Part shown: in pieces, positions 1 to 8,916 of the stretch
Layout: each line of letters starts with the position of its first letter
Position numbering within the stretch: the stretch's first letter is position 1
DNA from: Arcobacter sp.
GTDB lineage: Bacteria; Campylobacterota; Campylobacteria; Campylobacterales; Arcobacteraceae
Length of the DNA: 52,861 bases
Reading direction: 5' to 3'
Assembly: GCA_003252105.1 (NCBI GenBank)
Contig: QKDL01000089.1
Coordinates: 1-52,861 of the forward strand
Made by a program: the position numbers and the translations under genes
Notes under the pieces: model-generated
Database searches by the model: none
What the model was told of the DNA's origin: nothing
The model's input: only the letters and a program-made list of their open reading frames with translations

Positions 1-105
1 TTCTTTTTTATCTCTAATAAGTTCGATTTTTTTATTTCTAAAAAAATTATCTAGCTTATTAGTTGTTTTTTCATCTTCCCAAGAGTATGATATAAAAATA
101 TTCAA
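1..105 (-). CDS. TIR-domain protein, N-terminal fragment (runs off left edge)
   Basis: Reading the minus strand from a TTG at 105 gives 35 uninterrupted codons to the window edge. The product begins MNIFISYSWEDEKTTNKLDN, which matches the start of TIR/TIR-like domains: a hydrophobic beta strand, then ISYSWED, then an amphipathic helix, then strand two ending in an acidic patch. An in-frame stop lies directly upstream of the TTG, and AAAAGG sits 7 bases before it, so the start is well supported. Bacterial TIR domains are commonly NAD-consuming effectors or signalling modules of anti-phage systems; which type this is cannot be told without the rest. It is divergent from the RhuM-like gene. The gene was missed by automatic ORF calling because it is partial and starts with TTG. 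Confidence 0.7.
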   Translation of the reverse strand, partial: MNIFISYSWEDEKTTNKLDNFFRNKKIELIRDKKE

Positions 106-344
106 TTAAATGCCTTTTCTATTTTAGAAAAATATTATCTAAAAAATGATAAATTTAAATTAACTTGTTTTAACAAATAGAATAATAATTAAAGTATGTA
201 ACATCAAACATAAAAGCTTACTAGAAACTATAAAACTTATAAAACAAGAACTTATAATAGTAAAAATTACAATTTGCAATATTTTTAATCCAAAAAAATA
301 TCCTATGCTATAGTTCAAAATCAATAATCTTAAAAGGTGCTATT

Positions 345-1211
345 ATGAATGATATATCTAGTATAGTAATTTATAATGATGGAGAATTGGAATTGAAAGT
401 TTCAGTTAATGAAGAAACAATTTGGCTTACGCAAAAACAGATATCAGAAGTTTTTGGAGTAAATATTCCTGCTATTTCTAAACATATAAAAAATATTTAT
501 AAAGATAAGGAATTAAATCAATTTTCAACTGTTTCCATTTTGGAAATAGTTCAAAAGGAGGGGAATAGGAATGTTCTTAGAAATATTGAACATTATAACT
601 TAGATATTATTCTTGCAGTAGGTTATAGAATTAATTCAGCTAAAGCTATTAAGTTTCGTCAATGGGCAACATCTATTTTAAAAAGTTATATTCAAAATGG
701 TTATGCAATAAATAGTGATAAAATAACCAATGAAAGATTTGTTTCATTAGAAAAAGATGTAAATCTTTTAAAAAATAAGCTTGATACTATCTTTTCAAAA
801 TTAGATGATAATAGTTTGAAAATCAAACAAGGAATATTTTATGATGGACAAGTTTATGATGCTTATAGTTTTGTATCTGATTTATTAAGAACGGCGAAAG
901 AAGAGGTAATACTTATTGATAATTATATTGATGACACAACTTTTACGCTTTTTTCAAAAGTTCCAAATATAAAAGTAACAATATTTACAAATAGAATTTC
1001 AAAACAGTTAAAACTTGATTTTGAAAAATACTCTAAACAATATAATAATATTAATCTAAAAACTTTTAAAAATTCACATGATAGATTTTTGATAATAGAT
1101 AAAAAAGAGGTTTATCATTTAGGTGCAAGTATAAAAGACCTTGGTAATAAATGGTTTGCATTTTCTAAGATAGATATAAGTGCAAATGATTTATTATCAA
1201 AATTAATTTAA
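345..1211 (+). CDS. RhuM-family protein with C-terminal PLD-like domain
   Basis: The N-terminal ~130 residues carry the RhuM/virulence-protein pattern: the WLTQKQISEVFGV segment near residue 27 looks like a DNA-binding region, followed by the NVLRNIEHYNLDIILAVGYRINS and KAIKFRQWA blocks typical of the family. A short coiled coil (about 130-155) leads to a C-terminal domain with SHDRFLIID at 244-252. This resembles a phospholipase-D HxK(x4)D motif with Arg247 in place of Lys, and GASIKDLG follows as in PLD-like nucleases. The RhuM family is often found on mobile or pathogenicity islands and has no firmly established reaction. AAAAGG lies 8 bases before the ATG. It is followed after 11 bases by the AlkD-like gene, so the two are probably co-transcribed. 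A defence or mobile-island role is an inference. Confidence 0.8.
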   Translation: MNDISSIVIYNDGELELKVSVNEETIWLTQKQISEVFGVNIPAISKHIKNIYKDKELNQFSTVSILEIVQKEGNRNVLRNIEHYNLDIILAVGYRINSAKAIKFRQWATSILKSYIQNGYAINSDKITNERFVSLEKDVNLLKNKLDTIFSKLDDNSLKIKQGIFYDGQVYDAYSFVSDLLRTAKEEVILIDNYIDDTTFTLFSKVPNIKVTIFTNRISKQLKLDFEKYSKQYNNINLKTFKNSHDRFLIIDKKEVYHLGASIKDLGNKWFAFSKIDISANDLLSKLI

Positions 1212-1222
1212 AAAGAGAATAT

Positions 1223-2308
1223 ATGGCTGAACCACTTAAAAATGTATATACAAAAGCTTATTTAAATAATCTAGCAAATAAAATAAAAGAAAATTACCAA
1301 GAATTTTATACAGATAGTTTTATTGAATCTATTTTTAACACTTCTTGGGAATCTATGGAACTAAAAGAGCGTATGCGACATATTGCTATAAATTTAGATT
1401 ATTTTTTACCAGTTAGTTATAAAGAACAATTGGAAATATTAAAAAAAGTATCAAAAGATTTTTACTCCTTTGAGGCTATGTTTTTCCAAGATTTTGTAGA
1501 GGTTTTTGGTCTTGATGATTTTAAAAACTCTATAAAAGCTTTGGAGGTTTTTACTATTGAGTCTAGTTCAGAATTTGCAATACGGCAATTTATTTTAAAG
1601 TATGAAGATGAAACAATGGCTCAAATGAAGTTTTGGGCAAAATCAGATAATGAACATTTAAGAAGGCTTGCTAGTGAGGGGTGTCGTCCTAGACTTCCTT
1701 GGGCAGTTGCCTTACCAAAATTTAAACAAGAGCCATCAAAAGTTTTACAGATTTTACAATTACTTAAAAATGATAAAAGTGAATATGTAAGAAAGTCTGT
1801 GGCAAATAATCTAAATGATATCTCAAAGGACAATCCAAAATTAGTTATAGAATTTGTTGAAGATAATTTAGGTTTTTCAAAAGAGCTTGATTGGATATGT
1901 AAACATGCTTCAAGAACACTTCTAAAAAAAGGTGATAAAAAAGTTTTAAGTCTTTTTGGATTTGGAAAGTCAAATCATATTGATATAGTTGAGCTTATGT
2001 GTGATGAAAAAATATCTTTAGGAGATGAGTTAAATTTCTCTTTTACTCTTAATTCAAAGGAAAATTTAGGAAATCTTCGGCTTGAATATGTTATACATTA
2101 TTTAAAATCAAATGGTAGTTATTCTAAAAAAGTTTTTATGATTAGCCAAAATTGTATAAAATCGAAACAAAAAACTTTTTCTAAAAAACAAAGTTTTAAA
2201 AATATGACAACTAGAAAACACTATTTGGGTGAACATTTTATAAGTATATTATTAAATGGTGAAGAGAAACTAAAAAGGAGTTTTATATTAGATGACACCA
2301 GCAATTAA
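1223..2308 (+). CDS. DNA alkylation repair protein, AlkD-like HEAT-repeat family
   Basis: The 361-residue product shows the signature of the COG4335-type alkylation repair family: [24 protein letters not shown] and especially [15 protein letters not shown] at about residues 146-160, followed by HEAT-like helical pairs ([20 protein letters not shown]). Relatives of AlkD excise positively charged N3- and N7-alkylated purines without base flipping; activity is assumed here, not shown. The C-terminal ~110 residues form a beta-rich extension ([29 protein letters not shown]) that is part of this longer subfamily. It lies 11 bases downstream of the RhuM-like gene and overlaps ybaK by 17 bases, suggesting one transcript for all three. 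Confidence 0.85.
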   Translation: MAEPLKNVYTKAYLNNLANKIKENYQEFYTDSFIESIFNTSWESMELKERMRHIAINLDYFLPVSYKEQLEILKKVSKDFYSFEAMFFQDFVEVFGLDDFKNSIKALEVFTIESSSEFAIRQFILKYEDETMAQMKFWAKSDNEHLRRLASEGCRPRLPWAVALPKFKQEPSKVLQILQLLKNDKSEYVRKSVANNLNDISKDNPKLVIEFVEDNLGFSKELDWICKHASRTLLKKGDKKVLSLFGFGKSNHIDIVELMCDEKISLGDELNFSFTLNSKENLGNLRLEYVIHYLKSNGSYSKKVFMISQNCIKSKQKTFSKKQSFKNMTTRKHYLGEHFISILLNGEEKLKRSFILDDTSN

Positions 2309-2759
2309 TCTTTTGAAAAAAAACAAATGTGAATTTAAAATCCATAAATATGAACATGATAATGAATGTACAAACTATGGACAGGAAGCTGCCCAAAAAC
2401 TTGGACTTGATGAGAACCAAGTATTTAAAACACTATTAGTTGAATTAACTCCCAAAGAGTTGGCTGTATGTGTAATACCTGTGTCTAAACAATTAAGTTT
2501 AAAAGAGGTTGCTACAACATTCAATGTAAAAAAAGTTGTAATGGCTAATAAAAATGAAGCTCAAAAAGTTACAGGGTATTTACTTGGTGGTATCTCACCT
2601 TTGGGACAGAAGAAAAGACTTAAAACTATTATTGATAAAAGTGCCTTTAGTTTCGATACTATATTTGTAAGTGGTGGTAAAAGAGGTTTAGATATAGAAT
2701 TAAAAGCAGACATTATAAAAAAATTATTAAATACTAAAGAAGCTAATATTAGCATTTAA
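2292..2759 (+). CDS. ybaK: Cys-tRNA(Pro) deacylase YbaK/EbsC
   Basis: The 155-residue product is full length for the YbaK family of trans-editing enzymes, which hydrolyse Cys-tRNA(Pro) made by mistake by prolyl-tRNA synthetase. Visible family features are the N-terminal block [18 protein letters not shown], then [10 protein letters not shown] (with the conserved Lys of the deacylase pocket), [19 protein letters not shown] (the GGISPLG signature) and [12 protein letters not shown] near the end. The ATG overlaps the end of the alkylation-repair gene, with AAAAGGAG a few bases upstream. It acts in the cytoplasm and is probably translationally coupled to its neighbour. Confidence 0.93.
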   Translation: MTPAINLLKKNKCEFKIHKYEHDNECTNYGQEAAQKLGLDENQVFKTLLVELTPKELAVCVIPVSKQLSLKEVATTFNVKKVVMANKNEAQKVTGYLLGGISPLGQKKRLKTIIDKSAFSFDTIFVSGGKRGLDIELKADIIKKLLNTKEANISI

Positions 2760-2851
2760 TATATAGTATACTCTTGTATATTATTTTAACAATTCTTTAA
2801 TGTTTTAAGTGTAGTATTATAGTAATAATATAATTTACAAAAGGATATGCT

Positions 2852-5800
2852 ATGGGTAATACTTCAGATATGAATGCAATTTGCTCCCAACTTCTAACAC
2901 CAAAAGATTTAGAGATTTCCCAAGAATTATTTAAAGAGGTTTTAGATAAAACTATAGTTACACGTATTGTAGAAAATAATAGTTCAAAAAGTATAAAGAT
3001 TTATTCAACATATCAACTTTTTTTATCTTCTATAACCCCTATATTACATGATATAGGTTTTATGATTATTGATGAAGTTACTTATAATATAAGAAATGGT
3101 TCTAAACTTATTTTTGTTTCAAGATTTAATCTAAAAGTTATTGATGACAAAGATTTAAAAAAGATAGAACATTCAAGAGAAAATTTGGAAGCAATTATTA
3201 CAAGATGTTTGATAGATTCATCTATTAGACATTCAAAAGTATTTTCGCTTGTATATAATCAAAATTTTGATTTTAGAAAACTTATGTTAGTAAAAGCATT
3301 TATAGAGTATCTTGATCAAGCAGTTCTTACAATAAATAGTGCAACAATCTTAAATACACTTACTTGTCATCATGATATAACAGATTTATTTGTTGATTAT
3401 TTTTGTATTAAATTTAATCCAAAAGAGACAAAAAGAAAAGATAAATTACAAGAGTTAGAAGATAAAATAGAAGATAAAATTAAACATATTCCTCAAATAA
3501 TGGATGATAGAATTTTAAAACTAACTTTATCATTTTTACAAGCATTATTAAGAACAAACTATTACTTAGATAAGGAAACAATCTCTTTTAAAATTGATGC
3601 AAAAGCATTTGGAATAAATTTAAAAGGTTTACAGCCAAATCTAGAGAATTTTATTTTTCATCCAGATTTTTACGGTGTTCATTTAAGAATGAGTAATATT
3701 AGTAGAGGTGGATTAAGATGGTCAGATAGACATGATGACTATCGTCAAGAGATTAAATCTTTGATGATTACACAAGAGGGTAAAAACTCTATTATTATAC
3801 CTGATGGTTCAAAGGGTGGTTTCGTAATCAATAATGACAATTCACAAGTTACAAAAGAGTATTTTCAACAAATCTATTCACTTTATATAAATGCAAATCT
3901 TGATTTAGTTGATAATATGGTTGATGGAAATATTATAAAAGATGAAAATATTGTAGCTTATGATGGGGATGATCCTTATTTTGTAGTTGCTGCTGATAAA
4001 GGGACAGCTTCTATGAGTGATATTGCAAATCAAATTGCAATTGACAGAGGTTATTGGCTTGGAGATGCCTTTGCTAGTGGTGGAAGTAATGGATATGGAC
4101 ATAAAGATTTAGGTATTACTGCACGTGGTGCACTAATGTCTACAAAAAGATTTTTTATAGAACAAGGGAAAGATTTTTATAAAGATAGTGTAAGTGTGAT
4201 GGGTATTGGTTCTATGAGTGGTGATGTATTTGGAAATGGAATGATTGAATCAGATAAATTCAAACTACTTGCTGCAATAGGGCACAAAGAGATATTTATA
4301 GACCCCGAACCAGATTTAGAAAAAAGTTTTAATGAAAGAAAAAGACTTTTTGAATCTAAGAATGGAAGCTGGAGTAACTACGATGAGAGTGTTATTTCTA
4401 AAGGTGGAGGTGTGTTTTTACGAAGTGATAAAGAGATAGAATTAACACCTGAGATAAAAAAACTTTTAAATACAAAAAAGAAAGTTGTAAGTGGTGAAGA
4501 ACTTTGTGTAATGTTACTTACAATGGATGTGGATCTATTATTTAATGGAGGAGTTGGAACTTATGTAAAAGCAAGTGATGAAAACTCTATTGATATTGGA
4601 GACAAACAAAATGAAGCAGTTAGAGTTGATGCTTGTGATTTAAAAGCAAGAATCGTATGTGAAGGTGGAAATCTTGGTTTTACTCAAAAAGCAAGAATAG
4701 AATACGCTTTAGGTGGAGGTAGAATCAATATTGATGGTATTGATAATGCTGGAGGAGTTGATACCTCTGACCATGAAGTAAACTTAAAAATTTTATTAAA
4801 CTCAATTAGTAGTCATGAAAATATAAATGATGAAGAGAAACAAAATACACTAAAATCACTTACTGACCAAGTAGTAAATTTAGTTTTACAAAGTAACTAT
4901 AATCAATCTTTGGCTATATCTTTAGATGAGATATTTTCAAGAAAATATATAAATAGTTTTATAAAAACTATTGAGGTTCTAGAAAATAATGTGGAAGCGT
5001 TTAATAGAGCATCTTTTTTTATTCCAAAAAATGAAAATATTCATGAGATAGTGGATATAAATGATTCTATTGTAAGACCTGTTTTATGTTCTTTATTATC
5101 TTATTCAAAAATTTTATTAAAAAAGATTTTATTAAATTCAACATTAGTAGATGAACAATTTGCCTTACAATATCTATATAGATATTTTCCAAAATCATTT
5201 GTTGGAGCATATGAACATGAGATTCTTAATCATCCTCTAAAAAGAGAGATAATTGCAACTAAGATGGCTGATGTGATTATAAATTCTCAAGGATGTACCT
5301 TTGTTAGTGATTTTGAAAAGTTAGGAGTAGATAGATTTCTATTAAAAATCAAATCATATTTAGTTGCTAAACAATTATTTGGAGCAAAAGAGATAAGAAG
5401 AAAAATTGCTTGTCAAGATTATATAATGGGTTATGAACAACAATATAAATTTATCAATAAACTTGAATATATTTTATATGCAAGCACTAGATGGATGGTA
5501 AAATATCTAAAGAAAAATCAATTAGATGCAGCACATATTTTAGACCATAAAGATGAACTATTCTCTTTATTAGAACAAGTACATAAACAAAAAGTTGAAG
5601 AGATAATAGAGGGTGATATTGAGTTTAATCAATTCTATTCAGTAATAGATTATTTAAGATTCGCAATTCCTGCAATAGTAATAAAAACAAATACAAGTCA
5701 TTCTTTCAAAGATGTTGTTATAATCTTCTATTCATTGATTCATGAGTTCAATATCTTAGATATTATAGTGGCATTAAATAAAATTAAAATTGTTTCTAAA

Positions 5801-6049
5801 AATGATACGGTTTTAAGAAATCAAGTATTGCAGTTTATAGAGTTTATTGTGGTACATTATACAAAAAAAGTATTAACCTTCCAAAGGGTAAATGAAGAAC
5901 CAGAAGTGGCTTTCTCTAACTTTATAAATAATGAAAAAGAGACTTTCTTTAAAGTAAGAGATAATCTTGATACATTTATGACAAAAGAGAATAAAGATAT
6001 TAAAGAGATAGCTGTAACAGTTAATCAAATGATGGTCTCTTTATTATAA
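2852..6049 (+). CDS. NAD-dependent glutamate dehydrogenase, large type
   Basis: This 1065-residue enzyme belongs to the large NAD-specific glutamate dehydrogenases that oxidatively deaminate glutamate to 2-oxoglutarate and ammonia. The catalytic domain is recognisable at about residues 270-620: FYGVHLRMSNISRGGLRWSD, then IPDGSKGGFVI (catalytic lysine region), AADKGTASMSDIAN, GYGHKDLGITARGAL, VMGIGSMSGDVFGNGM (dinucleotide-binding Rossmann loop) and ARIVCEGGNLGFTQKARIEYALGGGRIN. The N- and C-terminal flanks (about 250 and 430 residues) are the regulatory or structural parts of this class. At 1065 residues it fits the shorter (about 115 kDa) group, not the 180 kDa group. It is a single gene with its own leader and a hairpin after the stop. 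It likely supports growth on amino acids, fitting an asaccharolytic Campylobacterota lifestyle. Confidence 0.92.
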   Translation: MGNTSDMNAICSQLLTPKDLEISQELFKEVLDKTIVTRIVENNSSKSIKIYSTYQLFLSSITPILHDIGFMIIDEVTYNIRNGSKLIFVSRFNLKVIDDKDLKKIEHSRENLEAIITRCLIDSSIRHSKVFSLVYNQNFDFRKLMLVKAFIEYLDQAVLTINSATILNTLTCHHDITDLFVDYFCIKFNPKETKRKDKLQELEDKIEDKIKHIPQIMDDRILKLTLSFLQALLRTNYYLDKETISFKIDAKAFGINLKGLQPNLENFIFHPDFYGVHLRMSNISRGGLRWSDRHDDYRQEIKSLMITQEGKNSIIIPDGSKGGFVINNDNSQVTKEYFQQIYSLYINANLDLVDNMVDGNIIKDENIVAYDGDDPYFVVAADKGTASMSDIANQIAIDRGYWLGDAFASGGSNGYGHKDLGITARGALMSTKRFFIEQGKDFYKDSVSVMGIGSMSGDVFGNGMIESDKFKLLAAIGHKEIFIDPEPDLEKSFNERKRLFESKNGSWSNYDESVISKGGGVFLRSDKEIELTPEIKKLLNTKKKVVSGEELCVMLLTMDVDLLFNGGVGTYVKASDENSIDIGDKQNEAVRVDACDLKARIVCEGGNLGFTQKARIEYALGGGRINIDGIDNAGGVDTSDHEVNLKILLNSISSHENINDEEKQNTLKSLTDQVVNLVLQSNYNQSLAISLDEIFSRKYINSFIKTIEVLENNVEAFNRASFFIPKNENIHEIVDINDSIVRPVLCSLLSYSKILLKKILLNSTLVDEQFALQYLYRYFPKSFVGAYEHEILNHPLKREIIATKMADVIINSQGCTFVSDFEKLGVDRFLLKIKSYLVAKQLFGAKEIRRKIACQDYIMGYEQQYKFINKLEYILYASTRWMVKYLKKNQLDAAHILDHKDELFSLLEQVHKQKVEEIIEGDIEFNQFYSVIDYLRFAIPAIVIKTNTSHSFKDVVIIFYSLIHEFNILDIIVALNKIKIVSKNDTVLRNQVLQFIEFIVVHYTKKVLTFQRVNEEPEVAFSNFINNEKETFFKVRDNLDTFMTKENKDIKEIAVTVNQMMVSLL

Positions 6050-6065
6050 CAAAAACTTATGGTTT

Positions 6066-6116
6066 AAGTATAACTTATTATTAATTTTTTATTAAAAAAT
6101 AGTATAAGTTGTACTT
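6066..6116 (+). terminator. Compound hairpin after glutamate dehydrogenase gene
   Basis: An outer 13-bp stem (6066-6078 with 6104-6116, one G-U pair) encloses an inner AT stem (6084-6090 with 6094-6100). It begins 17 bases after the dehydrogenase stop. It lacks a clean run of T behind the outer stem, so it may act as a weak terminator or as an mRNA 3'-end stabiliser. Confidence 0.45.
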
Positions 6117-6182
6117 ATGACTATTATTTTAAGTTGTAAATTGTTATAGTAAATTTATGAATGACGAATTAGGAGTTTTATT

Positions 6183-6392
6183 ATGAAAAGTAATATAAAT
6201 GATGAGCCAAGTTTAGAGAAAATTGATGATTTTAACGACAAAGAACCAAAAGAAAAAAGAAATATTGTAAAGCTTGTAGTTATCTTTTGTTTGGTTGTTG
6301 GTGCAGTTCTTGCATATATGAGATCAACAAGTACGTATAGTGATTATGTTGGTACAGAAAATAATCCAGGAATTACAACAATTAAAAAATAA
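6183..6392 (+). CDS. Small single-span membrane protein, unknown function
   Basis: A 69-residue product with a charged N-terminus (residues 1-30, rich in Asp, Glu and Lys), one membrane helix (about 31-45, VKLVVIFCLVVGAVLAYM) and a short polar tail. The charge pattern suggests a single-pass inner-membrane protein whose tail is outside. TTAGGAG stands 7 bases before the ATG, a strong ribosome binding site. The SagB-type oxidoreductase begins 12 bases after its stop, so the two probably share a transcript. I do not recognise the family. Confidence 0.65.
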   Translation: MKSNINDEPSLEKIDDFNDKEPKEKRNIVKLVVIFCLVVGAVLAYMRSTSTYSDYVGTENNPGITTIKK

Positions 6393-6404
6393 AAAGGTTT
6401 AAGG

Positions 6405-7688
6405 GTGTTAGGGTTTGAAGATTTTTTTGAATATCATATGCAGACTAAACACTCTTACTTTTCTGTAAGAAGTTTTCCTAATAGATTAGATTGGAATAAT
6501 CAACCTAATGTTTTTAAAACTTATCCTGACACTTTTGAAAAAATTCAATTAGACTTAGAAAAAAACAATCATAGTTTTATTTATTATATAGCTGGAATAA
6601 CTGCAAAAAAAACTTACCCAGGAGTTGAGTATTATTTGAGAGTAAATCCAAGTGCAGGTGCTCTTTATCCAAATGAGATATATTTTCAAAGTAGAGGAAA
6701 TAGTGATATAGAAGATGGTGTTTACCATTTTGATATAAAAAGTTCAAGTATCACACTTTTGAAAAAAGTTGATGATAATGGAGTAGAACCATTTATAGGT
6801 TTAGATACTAAACAAAATGGTTTTATATTTTTTATATCTTCTATATATTATAGAAGCTCTTGGAAATATAAAAATAGAGCATTTAGATATTGTCTTTTGG
6901 ATTCTGGGCATATATTAGGCTCAATAGAGGCTTCAGCATACATACATGATAAAGAGTATGAGATAATATATAATTTTGATAAAAAAGAATTAAACAACTT
7001 ATTTGGTTTTGATGAAAAAGAGTTTTTCACATCTTGTTTGAAGATAACTACCAATACAGATAAAAAAGTTGAAAAATTAATTTTAGACTTACCTACTATT
7101 GATGGTAGTTTTTATTTTGAAACAAATAAATTAATAGAAAAAGCATACAATGATTCTTTGAAAACTTTTGATTGTAGTATTCAAAAAGAAAAAGTTAATT
7201 TTAATTATCAAAAAGAGTTTTTCAAACAGACTATTTTAAACAGACGTTCAATTAGAGAGTTTACTAAACAAGCTATAACAATCAATCAACTTGAAACAAT
7301 ATTAGATATATTAAGTCAGCCAATTTGTAGTGATTGTGACGAAAAAATTGATATATATTATGTTGCTAATCGTGTTAAGCAGTTAAGACCAGGCTTATAT
7401 AAAGATAATCAACTTTTAGAAAAAGGGGATTTGTCTTCAAAAGCTGGATATTTATGTCTTGAACAAGATTTAGGAAAAGATTCAGCAGTTACATTTTTTT
7501 TAACTTCTAAAGGTAAAAATTATCAAGCACTTTACCAAAAAGCTTCGATTATAGGTCATAGATTATATCTAGCTTCAAACTATCTAGGATATGGTTGTAG
7601 TGGTATTGGAGCTTATTATGATGATGAAGTGTGTGAGTTTGTAAAGGATAATACACAAGTTTTATATGCCTTGGCTATAGGGAAATAA
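6405..7688 (+). CDS. SagB/ThcOx-type nitroreductase-fold oxidoreductase
   Basis: The 427-residue product, read from a GTG preceded by AAAAGG, has two nitroreductase-like halves. The first carries LRVNPSAGALYPNEIYF (residues ~80-97), the SagB signature in which FMN-binding Ser/Gly residues follow an Arg. The second carries FFKQTILNRRSIREF (~275-290) with the canonical RRSxRxF FMN-phosphate motif and ends in LYLASNYLGYGCSGIGAYYDDEVCEF. The SagB family are FMN dehydrogenases that in some clusters oxidise azolines in RiPP maturation. Here no cyclodehydratase or precursor gene is visible nearby, so this is one of the many orphan members of unknown substrate. It is cytoplasmic and probably co-transcribed with the small membrane protein upstream. 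Confidence 0.85.
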   Translation: MLGFEDFFEYHMQTKHSYFSVRSFPNRLDWNNQPNVFKTYPDTFEKIQLDLEKNNHSFIYYIAGITAKKTYPGVEYYLRVNPSAGALYPNEIYFQSRGNSDIEDGVYHFDIKSSSITLLKKVDDNGVEPFIGLDTKQNGFIFFISSIYYRSSWKYKNRAFRYCLLDSGHILGSIEASAYIHDKEYEIIYNFDKKELNNLFGFDEKEFFTSCLKITTNTDKKVEKLILDLPTIDGSFYFETNKLIEKAYNDSLKTFDCSIQKEKVNFNYQKEFFKQTILNRRSIREFTKQAITINQLETILDILSQPICSDCDEKIDIYYVANRVKQLRPGLYKDNQLLEKGDLSSKAGYLCLEQDLGKDSAVTFFLTSKGKNYQALYQKASIIGHRLYLASNYLGYGCSGIGAYYDDEVCEFVKDNTQVLYALAIGK

Positions 7689-7745
7689 ATCTTAATATAT
7701 ATTATAATATAATTTCAAAATATATTAATATATTTAAGGATTATT

Positions 7746-7988
7746 TTGAAAAAAGCATATACAGTTTTTGAATGGCTAATTGTACTTATTTTTTTAATAG
7801 GAATAACCTCTTTTATATTACCAAACTTATCAAAAACTCAAGGGGAAAAACTCTCTTTCTTTGAATGTCATGAAGATGAATCAAACAATAAAAAATGTTT
7901 TTTTTCAAGAGAATTACTTATCAAGTCAAAAGAGCTCTCAGATAGTATTAGAGAAAAGTTCAATAAAATAAAAGATAGTGAAGAATAG
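7746..7988 (+). CDS. Orphan pseudopilin-like small protein
   Basis: An 80-residue product from a TTG with AAGGATT upstream. Its N-terminus, MKKAYTVFEWLIVLIFLIG, has type IV prepilin layout: a short positive leader, a cleavage position after Ala4, a hydrophobic residue at +1, Glu at +5 (Glu9) and a ~20-residue hydrophobic helix. The rest is a short soluble tail of ~55 residues with two Cys (ECHEDESNNKKCF) that could form a disulfide. It is much shorter than the GspG-type protein at 15827 but has the same leader. A TATAAT lies 42 bases upstream. It could be an accessory minor pseudopilin of the type II system encoded 8 kb downstream, or a pilus component; this is inference. Confidence 0.6.
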   Translation: MKKAYTVFEWLIVLIFLIGITSFILPNLSKTQGEKLSFFECHEDESNNKKCFFSRELLIKSKELSDSIREKFNKIKDSEE

Positions 7989-8056
7989 GGATTTTATTAG
8001 CATATTTAATCTAAAATAATGTAAAATTTTTTAAAATTATTTATTTTAGGATTTAA

Positions 8057-8833
8057 ATGAAAACAAATAAAGGAAACTTTTGCAACTTTTTTATGTTTCT
8101 ATCTATTTGTTTGATTATTTATATCTCTATTGATACATATATTAGATATTTTTATATGCAAGATATAAAAATAGATGAAAATAGTTATATTTTTAAGATT
8201 GTTTTTTTATCTATATTATTTATTGTTATTGCACTTATTTTTACTTTCTTTAAAATCTATAAAAAATTTTATCTTCAAAAAGAATTAGATAAAAAAACAA
8301 ATGATATTTTACATGAAAATGAAACTTTGAAAATATATTCCCACATCGATCCATTAACTCAATGTTTAAATAAAAAGTATTTTTTAGATAGATATGAAGA
8401 GGAGTTTAAAAGAGCTGTTCGGCAAAAAGAGTATCTTTCTTTATTGGTGGTAAATATAGATGAGTTTAAAGCTTTTAACGATATCTATGGAGAAAATGAA
8501 GGTGATGAATGTATCAAAATAATTGCAAATATTTTGGTGAATCATTGTAATAGACCTGTTGATTTAGTTTCAAGATTTGAAGAAGATATTTTTTATGTGC
8601 TTTTGCCAAACACAAAAGAGCCTTTAAAAGTTGCAAATAATTGTTTAGAATCAGTAAGAAAATTAAATATTCCTCATGAAAACTCTATAGCTTCACATAT
8701 ACTCACAATTACAATTGGTGTTGCTACAATATTAGCTACTAATATTATTCAAAAAGACCAATTACTTTTACAGGCAAATGAAGCTTTAAAACAAGCAAAA
8801 AAAGCTGGTAGAAATAGGGTTCAATCTTTATAA
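8057..8833 (+). CDS. Membrane-anchored degenerate GGDEF-domain protein
   Basis: The 258-residue product starts with two membrane helices (about 11-30 and 45-66), a short coiled coil (KKTNDILHENETLKIYSH) and a GGDEF-type domain beginning DPLTQCLNKKYFLDRYEEEF. The domain keeps NIDEFKAFNDIYGENEGDECIK and ends with AGRNRV. At the active site, however, it reads RFEEDIF at 173-179 where cyclases have R(Y/F)GG(D/E)EF. Both glycines and the metal-binding Glu are lost, so diguanylate cyclase activity is unlikely. Such domains often bind c-di-GMP or GTP, or act as structural signalling partners. It lies 68 bases after the pseudopilin-like gene. Confidence 0.8.
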   Translation: MKTNKGNFCNFFMFLSICLIIYISIDTYIRYFYMQDIKIDENSYIFKIVFLSILFIVIALIFTFFKIYKKFYLQKELDKKTNDILHENETLKIYSHIDPLTQCLNKKYFLDRYEEEFKRAVRQKEYLSLLVVNIDEFKAFNDIYGENEGDECIKIIANILVNHCNRPVDLVSRFEEDIFYVLLPNTKEPLKVANNCLESVRKLNIPHENSIASHILTITIGVATILATNIIQKDQLLLQANEALKQAKKAGRNRVQSL

Positions 8834-8916
8834 GAAAAAATATAATATAATAAAAACTTAAATAAGTTATTTAATTAAACATTAAGTTTTAGAAATGATT
8901 TTCAAAAGGTGAACTG

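Noticed and set aside
106-344. Small gene or RNA in the 239-base gap between the TIR and RhuM-like genes
   Set aside because: Only short AT-rich frames without ribosome binding sites and no stable hairpin were seen; it probably holds just the divergent promoters.
6405-7688. RiPP (thiazole/oxazole) cluster suggested by the SagB-type enzyme
   Set aside because: No cyclodehydratase, precursor peptide or transporter gene is adjacent; the neighbours are a small membrane protein and an unrelated pseudopilin-like gene.
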